Under the pieces are notes generated by a model. It was given only the letters and a program-made list of their open reading frames with translations, did no database searches and was not told the origin of the DNA. Positions 1 to 5,383 of a stretch of DNA of 7,254 nucleotides are shown in pieces. Position numbers and translations under genes: made by a program. Numbering within the stretch: the stretch's first letter is position 1; every line of letters begins with the position of its first letter. Origin of the DNA: an uncultured Acidaminococcus sp. (lineage in GTDB: Bacteria; Bacillota; Negativicutes; Acidaminococcales; Acidaminococcaceae); the NCBI GenBank assembly GCA_900770265.1, contig CAAGJR010000094.1, positions 1 through 7,254 of the forward strand. Direction: 5' to 3'.

Positions 1-467
1 CACTCCTTCACCAGGGGTTCCTCCTTCATGTAGGCGGCCCCGCTGTTGGCGATTTCCTCTTCGGCCGGCTGGAACAGCAGCCGCACGGTGACGGTGAGCT
101 GGTCCTTCAGGGCCGCCAGCACCTTGGCCGTGCCCAGCAGGATCGTGATGTGGGTATCGTGGCCGCAGGCGTGCATGGTCCCTTCGTTCTGGCTCTTATA
201 TGCCTCGGTGCCCAGTTCCCTGATGGGCAGGGCGTCGATGTCCGCCCGGATGCCGATGATCTTATCCCCGGAATGGGGCCCTTTGATGGTGGCGATCACC
301 CCGGATTTGCAGGATTCCACATAGGGGATGCCCAGCGCATCCAGGTACTTCTCGATGCTCTTCTGGGTTTCGAATTCCTGCCAGGACCGTTCCGGATGTT
401 CATGGTAATGGCGGCGCAGCCGTACCAGTTCGGGCTGCAGGGCCGCCACGCGTTCTTTCAGTTCCAT
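1..467 (-). CDS. M20D family metallo-amidohydrolase (N-acyl-amino-acid/hippurate hydrolase type), N-terminal 155 residues
   Basis: This is the N-terminal part of a cytoplasmic zinc or manganese peptidase-like hydrolase that removes acyl groups from N-acyl amino acids. The stop lies beyond base 1. Reading the minus strand from ATG 467 gives 155 residues starting MELKERVAAL. Family landmarks are the early R-HYHEHPE segment (about 19-26), RADIDALPI (74-82), the metal-binding MHACGHDTH (98-106, Cys101 and His103 being expected ligands) and LLFQPAEEE (130-138, with the catalytic/metal glutamates). The remaining ligands would be outside the window. An AAAGGAGA ribosome-binding site lies about 10 bases upstream. 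The gene follows metQ on the same strand after 71 bases with no obvious promoter, so co-transcription with the importer is likely. M20 hydrolases next to MetNIQ-type genes are also known in streptococci. The exact substrate cannot be read from sequence; the family assignment is firm. Confidence 0.93.
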   Translation of the reverse strand, partial: MELKERVAALQPELVRLRRHYHEHPERSWQEFETQKSIEKYLDALGIPYVESCKSGVIATIKGPHSGDKIIGIRADIDALPIRELGTEAYKSQNEGTMHACGHDTHITILLGTAKVLAALKDQLTVTVRLLFQPAEEEIANSGAAYMKEEPLVKE

Positions 468-489
468 TGCAATCAGTCTCCTTTAAGAC

Positions 490-523
490 GGAAACCCCAG
501 CAGCCTGGGCTTCCGGGGTTTCC
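490..523 (-). other. Intercistronic hairpin between metQ and the M20D gene
   Basis: Bases 490-498 (GGAAACCCC) and 515-523 (GGGGTTTCC) are perfectly complementary over 9 bp, with a 16-base loop that can fold a small inner AGC/GCT stem. On the minus strand no T-run follows (GTCTTAAAGG comes next), so it is not a standard intrinsic terminator. It ends only a few bases before the ribosome-binding site of the M20D gene. It may stabilise the metNIQ 3' end or lower downstream expression; this is inference. Confidence 0.6.
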
Positions 524-538
524 ATTTTTAGCGTTTGC

Positions 539-1390
539 TTATTTTTTCGGTGCGTTGGGGTCGAACCACAGGCCCTTGTTGTTCTGCTTCATGTATTCCT
601 GGAATTCTGCAGACTTGTAGGCAGCGGCCAGGTCCTTGGCCCACTGGGTGTCCTTGTTCTTGTCGGCCACGACCACCTGCAGCAGCAGATGGGGCAGGAT
701 GTCTTCCTTCATGAGAGCCGTTGCCGGGTCGATCTTGGCGTTGTACACGATGGAACCGGTGATGACGATGAAGGCGAAGTCGTTACGCACGGCCGGGATG
801 TTCAGGGATTTCATTTCCACGAACTGCAGGTTGTGCGGGTTTTCTACGATATCCTTCTGGGTGACGGTGGACAGGTCTTTTTTAGGATCCAGTTTGATCC
901 AGCCGGCCTTCTGCAGCAGGGCATAGGCACGGGCGGTGTTGGAAGCGTCATTGGGGACGGCGATCTTATCCCCGTCGGCGATCTGGTTCAGCGCGGTCTT
1001 GGACCCGGCATAGATACCGGCCGGTACGGTGGGGATGGCGCCGATGGCAGCCAGATGGCCGTTCTGCTTCTTGTTGAAGTTTTCCATGTAGGCCGTATGC
1101 TGTTCCACGTTGAAGTCCACTTCCCCTTCGTTCAGGGCGATATCAGCCTGCAGCAGGTCGGACATGTCCTTGCCCACGAACTTGTAGCCCTTCTTTTCCA
1201 GGATGGGTTTCACGCCCTTTTCGAACAGGTCGGAGTACGGGCCCTGGGATTTGCTGTACTTCAGTTCCTTCTTGGTGGAAGCGCCCTTGTCAGCGCTCTT
1301 GCTGTCGCTGCCGCAGCCGGCCACCAGGGCGGTGGTCATAATGGCAGCCAGACCGACGATCAGTAATTTTTTCCATTTTCCAGTATTCAT
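539..1390 (-). CDS. metQ: MetQ/NlpA-family substrate-binding lipoprotein of an ABC importer
   Basis: This is the extracytoplasmic solute-binding subunit that delivers ligand to the MetNI transporter. The 283-residue protein has a lipoprotein signal: K-rich start, hydrophobic stretch 9-24, lipobox LVAGC with the lipidated Cys at 26, then a Ser/Lys-rich linker. NlpA-family landmarks follow: GPYSDLFEKGVKPILEKKGY (50-69), DLLQADIALNEGEVD (78-92), the QH of the ligand loop (97-98), AVPNDASNTARAYALLQKAG (144-163) and NPHNLQFVEMKS (184-195). Length is close to the family norm. ATG 1390 is preceded by GAGGGGG at a normal distance, only a few bases after the metI stop. The usual NFFQH ligand motif reads NVEQH here, and the usual VIN near residue 211 reads VIT. 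This suggests a ligand other than plain methionine. The family is certain; the substrate is not. Confidence 0.93.
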   Translation of the reverse strand: MNTGKWKKLLIVGLAAIMTTALVAGCGSDSKSADKGASTKKELKYSKSQGPYSDLFEKGVKPILEKKGYKFVGKDMSDLLQADIALNEGEVDFNVEQHTAYMENFNKKQNGHLAAIGAIPTVPAGIYAGSKTALNQIADGDKIAVPNDASNTARAYALLQKAGWIKLDPKKDLSTVTQKDIVENPHNLQFVEMKSLNIPAVRNDFAFIVITGSIVYNAKIDPATALMKEDILPHLLLQVVVADKNKDTQWAKDLAAAYKSAEFQEYMKQNNKGLWFDPNAPKK

Positions 1391-1408
1391 GTTTTTTTCC
1401 CCCTCAGC

Positions 1409-2071
1409 TCAATGGTTTCTGGTTTTGTATGCAAAGTGGTTACCCACCGTTTGGATGATCTGTACGAAGATGATCAGCACCACCACCGTGAACAGCATCA
1501 GCGGTGTGTTCATCCGTTCGTAGCCGTAGGTCAGGGCCAGGTCGCCCACGCCGCCGGCCCCGATGGCACCGGCCATGGCCGTGGCACCGATCAGCCCGAT
1601 GGTACCGGTGGTGATGGACAGGATCAGGGACCCTTTCGCCTCCGGCAGCAGGAAGTAGCGGACGATCTCATAATAGGAGGCGCCCATGGCCTGGGCCGCT
1701 TCCACGATGCCCTTGTTCACGTCCAGGATGGAGTTCTCGAACAGCCGGGTCAGATACGGCGTGATGAACACAATCAGCGGGATCAGGGCCGCGGTGGTCC
1801 CGATCCGGGTACCCACGATGGCTTTCGTCAGCGGCATGATGAACACCATGAGGATGATGAACGGGATGCTGCGGATGATGTTGATGATGGTGTTCAGGAT
1901 CAGGAACACCGGCTTGTTCTTCAGGATGCCGTTGTCATTGGTGAGCACCAGCGTCACGGCCAGGATGATGGCCAGGATGGAACCCACCACCAGGGACACG
2001 AACACCATGTACAGCGTCTGTTCCGCCGCCAGGACCAGTTGTTCGGGCGGCACGCCCAATTGCTCGATCAT
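1409..2071 (-). CDS. metI: MetI-type ABC transporter permease
   Basis: This is the membrane subunit of a MetNIQ importer. The 220-residue protein begins MIEQLGVPPEQ and has about five hydrophobic segments (roughly 21-45, 56-81, 92-109, 150-175 and 189-210). The ATPase-coupling EAA loop is at 124-143 (EAAQAMGAS, then IVRYFLLPEA), which contacts MetN. MetI proteins are usually about 217-230 aa with five transmembrane helices, so it is full length. I chose ATG 2071 over the GTG at 2092, because the GTG lies inside the AAGGAGGTGAG ribosome-binding site that serves ATG 2071. This ATG overlaps the metN stop by four bases (ATGA), suggesting translational coupling. metQ starts 18 bases after its stop. 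Confidence 0.94.
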   Translation of the reverse strand: MIEQLGVPPEQLVLAAEQTLYMVFVSLVVGSILAIILAVTLVLTNDNGILKNKPVFLILNTIINIIRSIPFIILMVFIMPLTKAIVGTRIGTTAALIPLIVFITPYLTRLFENSILDVNKGIVEAAQAMGASYYEIVRYFLLPEAKGSLILSITTGTIGLIGATAMAGAIGAGGVGDLALTYGYERMNTPLMLFTVVVLIIFVQIIQTVGNHFAYKTRNH

Positions 2072-3093
2072 GACAGGCTCACCTCCTTCCACAGAATACC
2101 CTGTTCGGTCAGGTATTTCTCGCTCTGGGCGATCTTGTCGCCCTCATCCATACACTGCAGGATGAACAGCCCCAGGGCCGTGGACTGCAGCTCCGTCACC
2201 GTGGCGAACACAATGTTGGTCTTCAGCCCGAATTTGTCGTTCAGCACGGAAATGGAACCATCGGAAGCCTGCCGGCCCAAGAACCGCAGCCGGATCAGCT
2301 TGAAGGGCCGTTTGTCCTTCTTCAGGTCTTCCTGCACGCTTTCCGGGATGGAATCCGGGATGACCGTGCGGACGAACTTCTTCGTGATGGGCTGCTGGGG
2401 ATTGCTGAACACTTCCAGCACGCTGCCCTGTTCCACCACCTTGCCGTGTTCCATGACAGCCACCTTGTTGCACAGCTGCTGGATGACCTGGATCTGGTGG
2501 GTCACGAACAGGATCGTGATCTTCAGTTCCCGGTTGATCCGGCGCAGCAGCTGCAGGATCTGTTCCGTGGTCTCCGGGTCCAGGGCGCTGGTGGCCTCGT
2601 CGCACAGCAGGATGCTGGGATTCGTGGCCAGGGCCCGGGCGATGCCCACCCGCTGTTTCTGGCCGCCGGACAGCTGGATGGGATAGGCGTTGGCCTTGTC
2701 CTCCAGCCCCACGAACCGGAGCAGGGTCTTCACGGTCTGGTCCATCTGGACCTTTTCCGTATGGTTCAATTTCAGGGGAATGGCCACGTTCTCGTACACC
2801 GTGCTGCTTTCCAGCAGGTTGAACTGCTGGAAGATCATGCCGATGTTCTTCCGCACCTTACGCAGCTCGCTGTGGGGCAGCTGGTCGATGATCTTCCCCT
2901 CGATCTCCACATGGCCCTCTGTAGGCGTCTCCAGGGCGTTCACCATGCGCAGCAGCGTGCTCTTGCCGGCGCCGCTGAACCCGATGACCCCGAAGATATC
3001 CCCCTTGTCCACTTCCAGGTTCACGTGCTGCAGAGCCTGCACAGCACCGCTCCCCACCTGGAAGGTCTTGCTGATATCCTTGAACTTGATCAA
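2068..3093 (-). CDS. metN: MetN-type ABC transporter ATP-binding protein with C-terminal NIL domain
   Basis: This ATPase powers the importer. With the TTG start at 3093 the protein has 341 residues, close to the 343 of E. coli MetN, and begins MIKFKDISKTF, aligning with MIKLSNITKVF. Visible motifs are Walker A GFSGAGKST (38-46), the Q-loop in FQQFNLL (about 88-94), signature LSGGQKQR (141-148), Walker B ILLCDEA (161-167), the D-loop SALD and the switch His in FVTHQ (about 199). The C-terminal part (about 262-338) matches the NIL (ACT-like) domain, which in MetN proteins binds the transported substrate inside the cell and inhibits transport. This is the first gene after the T-box leader. An open frame with a GTG at 3102 exists, but that codon is part of the ribosome-binding site. 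Confidence 0.95.
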   Translation of the reverse strand: MIKFKDISKTFQVGSGAVQALQHVNLEVDKGDIFGVIGFSGAGKSTLLRMVNALETPTEGHVEIEGKIIDQLPHSELRKVRKNIGMIFQQFNLLESSTVYENVAIPLKLNHTEKVQMDQTVKTLLRFVGLEDKANAYPIQLSGGQKQRVGIARALATNPSILLCDEATSALDPETTEQILQLLRRINRELKITILFVTHQIQVIQQLCNKVAVMEHGKVVEQGSVLEVFSNPQQPITKKFVRTVIPDSIPESVQEDLKKDKRPFKLIRLRFLGRQASDGSISVLNDKFGLKTNIVFATVTELQSTALGLFILQCMDEGDKIAQSEKYLTEQGILWKEVSLS

Positions 3094-3105
3094 CTCCAAC
3101 ACCTC
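3091..3105 (-). promoter_or_regulatory. Ribosome-binding site and TTG start of metN
   Basis: The minus strand reads GAGGTG (3105-3100), TTGGAG, then TTG (3093-3091). GAGGTG matches the anti-Shine-Dalgarno complement, and the six-base spacer is normal for the TTG at 3093. The GTG at 3102 overlaps the Shine-Dalgarno itself and the TTG at 3099 directly abuts it, so both are poor starts. The resulting N-terminus MIKFKD fits the family. Confidence 0.75.
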
Positions 3106-3120
3106 TCAAAAGAATAAAAG

Positions 3121-3159
3121 AAAAGAGCCGTCGTCTCCTTGTTGCAGAGACGATGGCTC
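3121..3159 (-). terminator. Regulated intrinsic terminator of the T-box leader
   Basis: The minus strand reads GAGCCATCGTCTC (3159-3147), a nine-base loop, then GAGACGACGGCTC (3137-3125), pairing at 12 of 13 positions, followed by TTTTCTTTTATT. Its 5' arm shares bases 3159-3147 with the antiterminator, so the two hairpins exclude each other. This is the OFF state when charged tRNA is abundant. Confidence 0.93.
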
Positions 3160-3372
3160 GTGGTTCCACTCTGGTTTACCGGCATCCAAAGACCGGCCTT
3201 TTGTGCAGGGATAACGGCTGCAACCCCGGGGTCCTCTACTCATCGCTTTTCGAAGGCCCGGCTCACGGAGGCATTCGCGCAGGTTGTCGATCTCCCGGCT
3301 CTCACCAGCTGCCGGGCTCTCTGTGGAAGTTCCCCTGCGGTACTCTTTCCGCTCATCGCTTTGTTCGATATG
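3121..3372 (-). promoter_or_regulatory. T-box riboswitch leader of metNIQ, probably tRNA-Cys specific
   Basis: This leader RNA senses uncharged tRNA and permits transcription of the operon when the matching amino acid is short. Stem I begins with GCGATGAG (3359-3352), followed by the loop-E strand AGTA (3344-3341). A distal hairpin CCCGGC/GCCGGG (3316-3311 with 3299-3294) carries the CTGGTGAGA loop. The returning strand CCTGCG (3283-3278) leads to GAA (3276-3274) and the specifier TGC (3273-3271), then GTGAGC. The conserved CGTTATC (3215-3209) and a CCGG/CCGG stem-III-like hairpin follow. The T-box sequence AGAGTGGAACCACG is at 3172-3159. Antiterminator: CAGAG (3173-3169) pairs with CTCTG (3149-3145), ACG (3161-3159) pairs with CGT (3152-3150), and the seven-base bulge TGGAACC would bind the tRNA 3' end. 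The T-box class is very clear; the cysteine assignment is inferred. Confidence 0.93.
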
Positions 3373-3377
3373 CCTAT

Positions 3378-3406
3378 ATCCTACTATGCAGGGGGTGTTT
3401 TGTCAA
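3378..3406 (-). promoter_or_regulatory. Sigma-A-type promoter for the T-box leader and metNIQ operon
   Basis: The minus strand has a perfect TTGACA (3406-3401), a 17-base spacer and TAGGAT (3383-3378, four of six to TATAAT). The predicted transcript begins near 3371, just ahead of T-box stem I. An A-run sits upstream around 3427-3421 and could act as an UP element. The promoter follows the rplL terminator directly, so this operon has its own transcription start. Confidence 0.82.
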
Positions 3407-3445
3407 TAGGAAATGTAGATTTTTTTCAAACAGTTGAAAACAGGC

Positions 3446-3482
3446 AAAAAAAGAAGGCCGTTGCAATGGCAACAGCCTTCTT
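3446..3482 (-). terminator. Intrinsic terminator after rplL
   Basis: The minus strand forms a 14-bp stem: AAGAAGGCTGTTGC (3482-3469) against GCAACGGCCTTCTT (3464-3451), with one G-U pair and a four-base loop. The stem runs into a T-run covering 3452-3446. It begins 17 bases after the rplL stop and should end the ribosomal protein transcript. Confidence 0.93.
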
Positions 3483-3499
3483 TGAGCGTACAGCTGAAA

Positions 3500-3865
3500 T
3501 TATTTCAGTTCTACGGTAGCGCCAGCTTCTTCCAGTTTGGCTTTCATAGCTTCAGCGTCAGCTTTGGCAACATGTTCCTTCAGGGTGTTAGGAGCAGCGT
3601 CAACAGCAGCTTTGGCTTCTTTCAGGCCCAGGCCGGTCAGTTCGCGAACAACTTTGATTACGTTGATCTTGCTGGCACCAACTTCTTTCAGGACAACGTC
3701 GAAGTCGGTCTTTTCAGCAGCGGCAGCGCCGGCAGCAGGAGCAGCAGCTACGGCAACAGGAGCAGCAGCGCTAACACCGAACTTGTCTTCCATGGCTTTA
3801 ACCAGGTCGGCCAGTTCCAGAACAGTCATATTTTCAATGGCTTCCATGATTTGATCTTTATCCAT
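3500..3865 (-). CDS. rplL: 50S ribosomal protein L7/L12
   Basis: This acidic stalk protein binds L10 as dimers and recruits and stimulates the translational GTPases. The 121-residue product is full length. It has an N-terminal dimerisation/L10-binding helix region (1-31, MDKDQIMEAIENMTVLELAD...), an Ala/Pro-rich flexible hinge (about 32-51) and the conserved globular domain (about 53-121) with EKTDFDVVL, KINVIKVVRELTGLGLKEAK and the ending GATVELK. ATG 3865 has GGAGG about seven bases upstream. It follows rplJ after 67 bases and is followed directly by a strong terminator. Codons are A/T-richer in the third position than in the GC-rich metNIQ genes, as expected for a highly expressed gene. 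Confidence 0.98.
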   Translation of the reverse strand: MDKDQIMEAIENMTVLELADLVKAMEDKFGVSAAAPVAVAAAPAAGAAAAEKTDFDVVLKEVGASKINVIKVVRELTGLGLKEAKAAVDAAPNTLKEHVAKADAEAMKAKLEEAGATVELK

Positions 3866-3932
3866 TTTTCATTCCTCCAAATTTTCTTATGAAATGGTTT
3901 TTGTCAGGCGATTTGTTCAGCCTGTTTGACGA

Positions 3933-4466
3933 TTAAGCAGATTCCTGCTCTTTCTTTTGACGTACAGCTTCCAGGGTATACACGAAGTTGCGGATGGTCC
4001 CTTGCAGTACGTTGACCAGCCCGGAAATGGGGGCCTGCATGCTGCCAACCAGTTTGGCCAGCAGTTCTTCTCTGCTCGGCAGTTCTGCCAGAGCTTTGAC
4101 TTCGTCCACGGCGATGACTTTGCCATCCAGGACGCCAGCTTTCAGTTCCAGTGCTTTATGATCCTTGCTGAAATCGTTCAGGATTTTAGCAGGGGCAACA
4201 GGGTCTTCAGCAGAGAAGGCCAGAGCGGTATTGTGTTCCAGGACGGAGTCCAGGCCTTCGATACCAGCTTCTTTTGCAGCAATGCGGATGAAGGTGTTCT
4301 TGGCAACCATGTACTTCACACCAGCTTCACGCATCTTGGCTCTCAGTTCGGTATCTTCAGCTACGGTCAGGCCGCAGTAGTTAACCAGGACGACGCCTTT
4401 GGAAGAGGTCAGCAGATCCTTCAGCTCAGCGACTTTGCTTGCTTTTTCAGGTCTAATATCATGCAT
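3933..4466 (-). CDS. rplJ: 50S ribosomal protein L10
   Basis: L10 forms the base of the ribosomal stalk. Its N-terminal domain binds 23S rRNA together with L11, and its C-terminal helix carries L7/L12 dimers. The 177-residue protein starts MHDIRPEKASKVAELKDLL and shows family features GVVLVNYCGLTVAEDTELR (24-42), AGVKYMVAKNTFIRIAAKE (48-66), LPSREELLAKLVGSMQAPIS (129-148) and the basic/acidic C-terminal helix. ATG 4466 follows AAGGAGGTG with proper spacing. The gene is preceded by an L10-type attenuated leader and followed by rplL, the standard pair that L10(L12) autoregulates. Confidence 0.98.
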   Translation of the reverse strand: MHDIRPEKASKVAELKDLLTSSKGVVLVNYCGLTVAEDTELRAKMREAGVKYMVAKNTFIRIAAKEAGIEGLDSVLEHNTALAFSAEDPVAPAKILNDFSKDHKALELKAGVLDGKVIAVDEVKALAELPSREELLAKLVGSMQAPISGLVNVLQGTIRNFVYTLEAVRQKKEQESA

Positions 4467-4509
4467 CAGTGTTACACCTCCTTGCGTAAGAAATTTGTAT
4501 TAATCAATG

Positions 4510-4540
4510 AAAAGACCTCTCGGCGGGTCAGCCGGAGGTC
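4510..4540 (-). terminator. Attenuator hairpin in the rplJ leader
   Basis: The minus strand reads GACCTC-CGGC, a six-base loop, GCCG, a one-base bulge, then GAGGTC and TTTTC. This ten-bp GC-rich stem with a short T-run (4513-4510) lies about 45 bases before rplJ. The short T-run suits partial termination, which sets the level of L10/L12. Confidence 0.8.
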
Positions 4541-4620
4541 ATGTTTATCAACACTCCGACCTAGGCAGGTGAATGGGTTCGTTAGGCTTGCGCGCCTGCT
4601 GTCTTGGGTCCGATGGTCAT
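4510..4620 (-). promoter_or_regulatory. L10(L12)-binding leader of rplJ-rplL
   Basis: The 165-base gap between rplA and rplJ holds a structured leader. GCAGG (4599-4595) pairs with CCTGC (4569-4565), enclosing GGC/GCC and an unpaired AACGAACCCATTCA region typical of the leader mimicking the L10 site on 23S rRNA. An intrinsic-terminator-like hairpin follows at 4540-4510. The bases TCGGAG (4559-4554) can pair with CTCCGG (4537-4532) of that hairpin, offering an alternative antiterminator. The expected role is feedback: free L10/L12 complex promotes attenuation. Placement and shape fit the known element; the fold was done by eye. Confidence 0.8.
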
Positions 4621-4631
4621 TTTCTATTTGA

Positions 4632-5333
4632 TTATTTGTTGCTGTCAGCCTTCAGTACATCGACAGGTACGCCAGGGCCCATGGTGGTGCTCAGGGTTAC
4701 GCTCTTGATGTATTGGCCTTTAGCGCCGGAGGGTTTCACTTTGATCAGAGTGGTGATCAGAGTCAAATAGTTTTCCAGCAGTTTGTCAGCGTCGAAAGAA
4801 GCTTTACCGATAGAGGTCTGTACGTTACCGGCTTTGTCGGTACGGTATTCGATCTTACCAGCTTTGATTTCTTTCACGGCACGAGTGACATCCATGGTCA
4901 CAGTACCCACTTTGGGGTTAGGCATCAAGCCTTTGGGGCCCAGGATTTTACCCAGACGACCAACCGTACCCATCATGTCAGGGGTGGCTACGCAGACGTC
5001 AAAGTCGGTCCAGCCGCCTTTGATCTTTTCAACATATTCGTCAGTACCAACGAAATCAGCACCAGCTGCTTCCGCTTCTTTGGCCTTGGGGCCTCTGGCG
5101 AATACCAGGACGGTCTTGGATTTACCGGTACCGTTCGGCAGAACCAGAGCACCGCGGACCTGCTGGTCAGCGTACTTGGGATCTACGCCCAGACGGACGG
5201 AAACTTCAACCGTGCTGTCGAATTTGGTCACAGAAGTCTTTTTAACCAGATCAACTGCTTCCTTGGGGGAATATGCCTTGCCAGCTTCGATCAGCTTTTT
5301 GGCGTCGGTATATTTCTTACCAGCTTTTTTCAT
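4632..5333 (-). CDS. rplA: 50S ribosomal protein L1
   Basis: L1 forms the mobile stalk that moves deacylated tRNA out of the E site, and often represses its own mRNA. The 233-residue protein is the normal length. It starts MKKAGKKYTDAKKLIEAGK and includes the L1 hallmark region MGTVGRLGKILGPKGLMPNP (121-140), preceded by FDVCVATPDM. It ends KSVTLSTTMGPGVPVDVLKA. ATG 5333 has AAGGAGGAAC upstream. That ribosome-binding site lies in the 3' arm of a hairpin resembling the L1 site on 23S rRNA, pointing to feedback on this gene. It lies between rplK (47-base coding gap plus site) and the rplJ leader. Confidence 0.98.
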   Translation of the reverse strand: MKKAGKKYTDAKKLIEAGKAYSPKEAVDLVKKTSVTKFDSTVEVSVRLGVDPKYADQQVRGALVLPNGTGKSKTVLVFARGPKAKEAEAAGADFVGTDEYVEKIKGGWTDFDVCVATPDMMGTVGRLGKILGPKGLMPNPKVGTVTMDVTRAVKEIKAGKIEYRTDKAGNVQTSIGKASFDADKLLENYLTLITTLIKVKPSGAKGQYIKSVTLSTTMGPGVPVDVLKADSNK

Positions 5334-5343
5334 TGTTGTTCCT

Positions 5344-5377
5344 CCTTGTGGTCAGACGGCTTTTGCCTCCCACAAAA
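5344..5377 (-). promoter_or_regulatory. Probable L1-binding autoregulatory hairpin at the rplA ribosome-binding site
   Basis: On the minus strand TTGTGG (5375-5370) pairs with CCACAA (5351-5346). Inside are an unpaired GA, a GGC/GCC stem (5367-5365 with 5360-5358) with an AAAA loop, and GTCTGA on the 3' side. Two extra T-G wobbles (5377-5376 with 5345-5344) reach the AAGGAGG of rplA. The asymmetric pattern GUGG-GA-GGC...GCC-G.C...-CCAC matches the L1-binding region of 23S rRNA (helices 76-77) as I recall it. This supports repression of rplA by free L1. Confidence 0.72.
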
Positions 5378-5383
5378 CAGACA

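Noticed and set aside
467..1366. A 299-codon open frame on the plus strand opposite metQ
   Set aside because: It is the antisense shadow of a clear metQ gene. The product is Gly/Val/His-rich with no family features and no ribosome-binding site.
1412..2686. A 424-codon open frame on the plus strand opposite metI and metN
   Set aside because: It is a His/Asp/Gln-rich low-complexity translation caused by GC-rich third codon positions of two genuine minus-strand genes, and it crosses both.
3094..3380. SAM riboswitch upstream of the metNIQ genes
   Set aside because: Methionine transport genes often carry SAM riboswitches, but the hallmarks here (specifier loop, AGAGTGGAACCACG, antiterminator/terminator pair) are those of a T-box.
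3139..3519. Short plus-strand open frames across the metN-rplL gap
   Set aside because: They overlap the T-box leader, its promoter and the rplL terminator, which explain the sequence fully. Their translations show no recognisable features.
3872..3932. CAGGC/GCCTG hairpin between rplJ and rplL
   Set aside because: Only five base pairs with a ten-base loop and no T-run. Too weak to call as a terminator or regulatory site.
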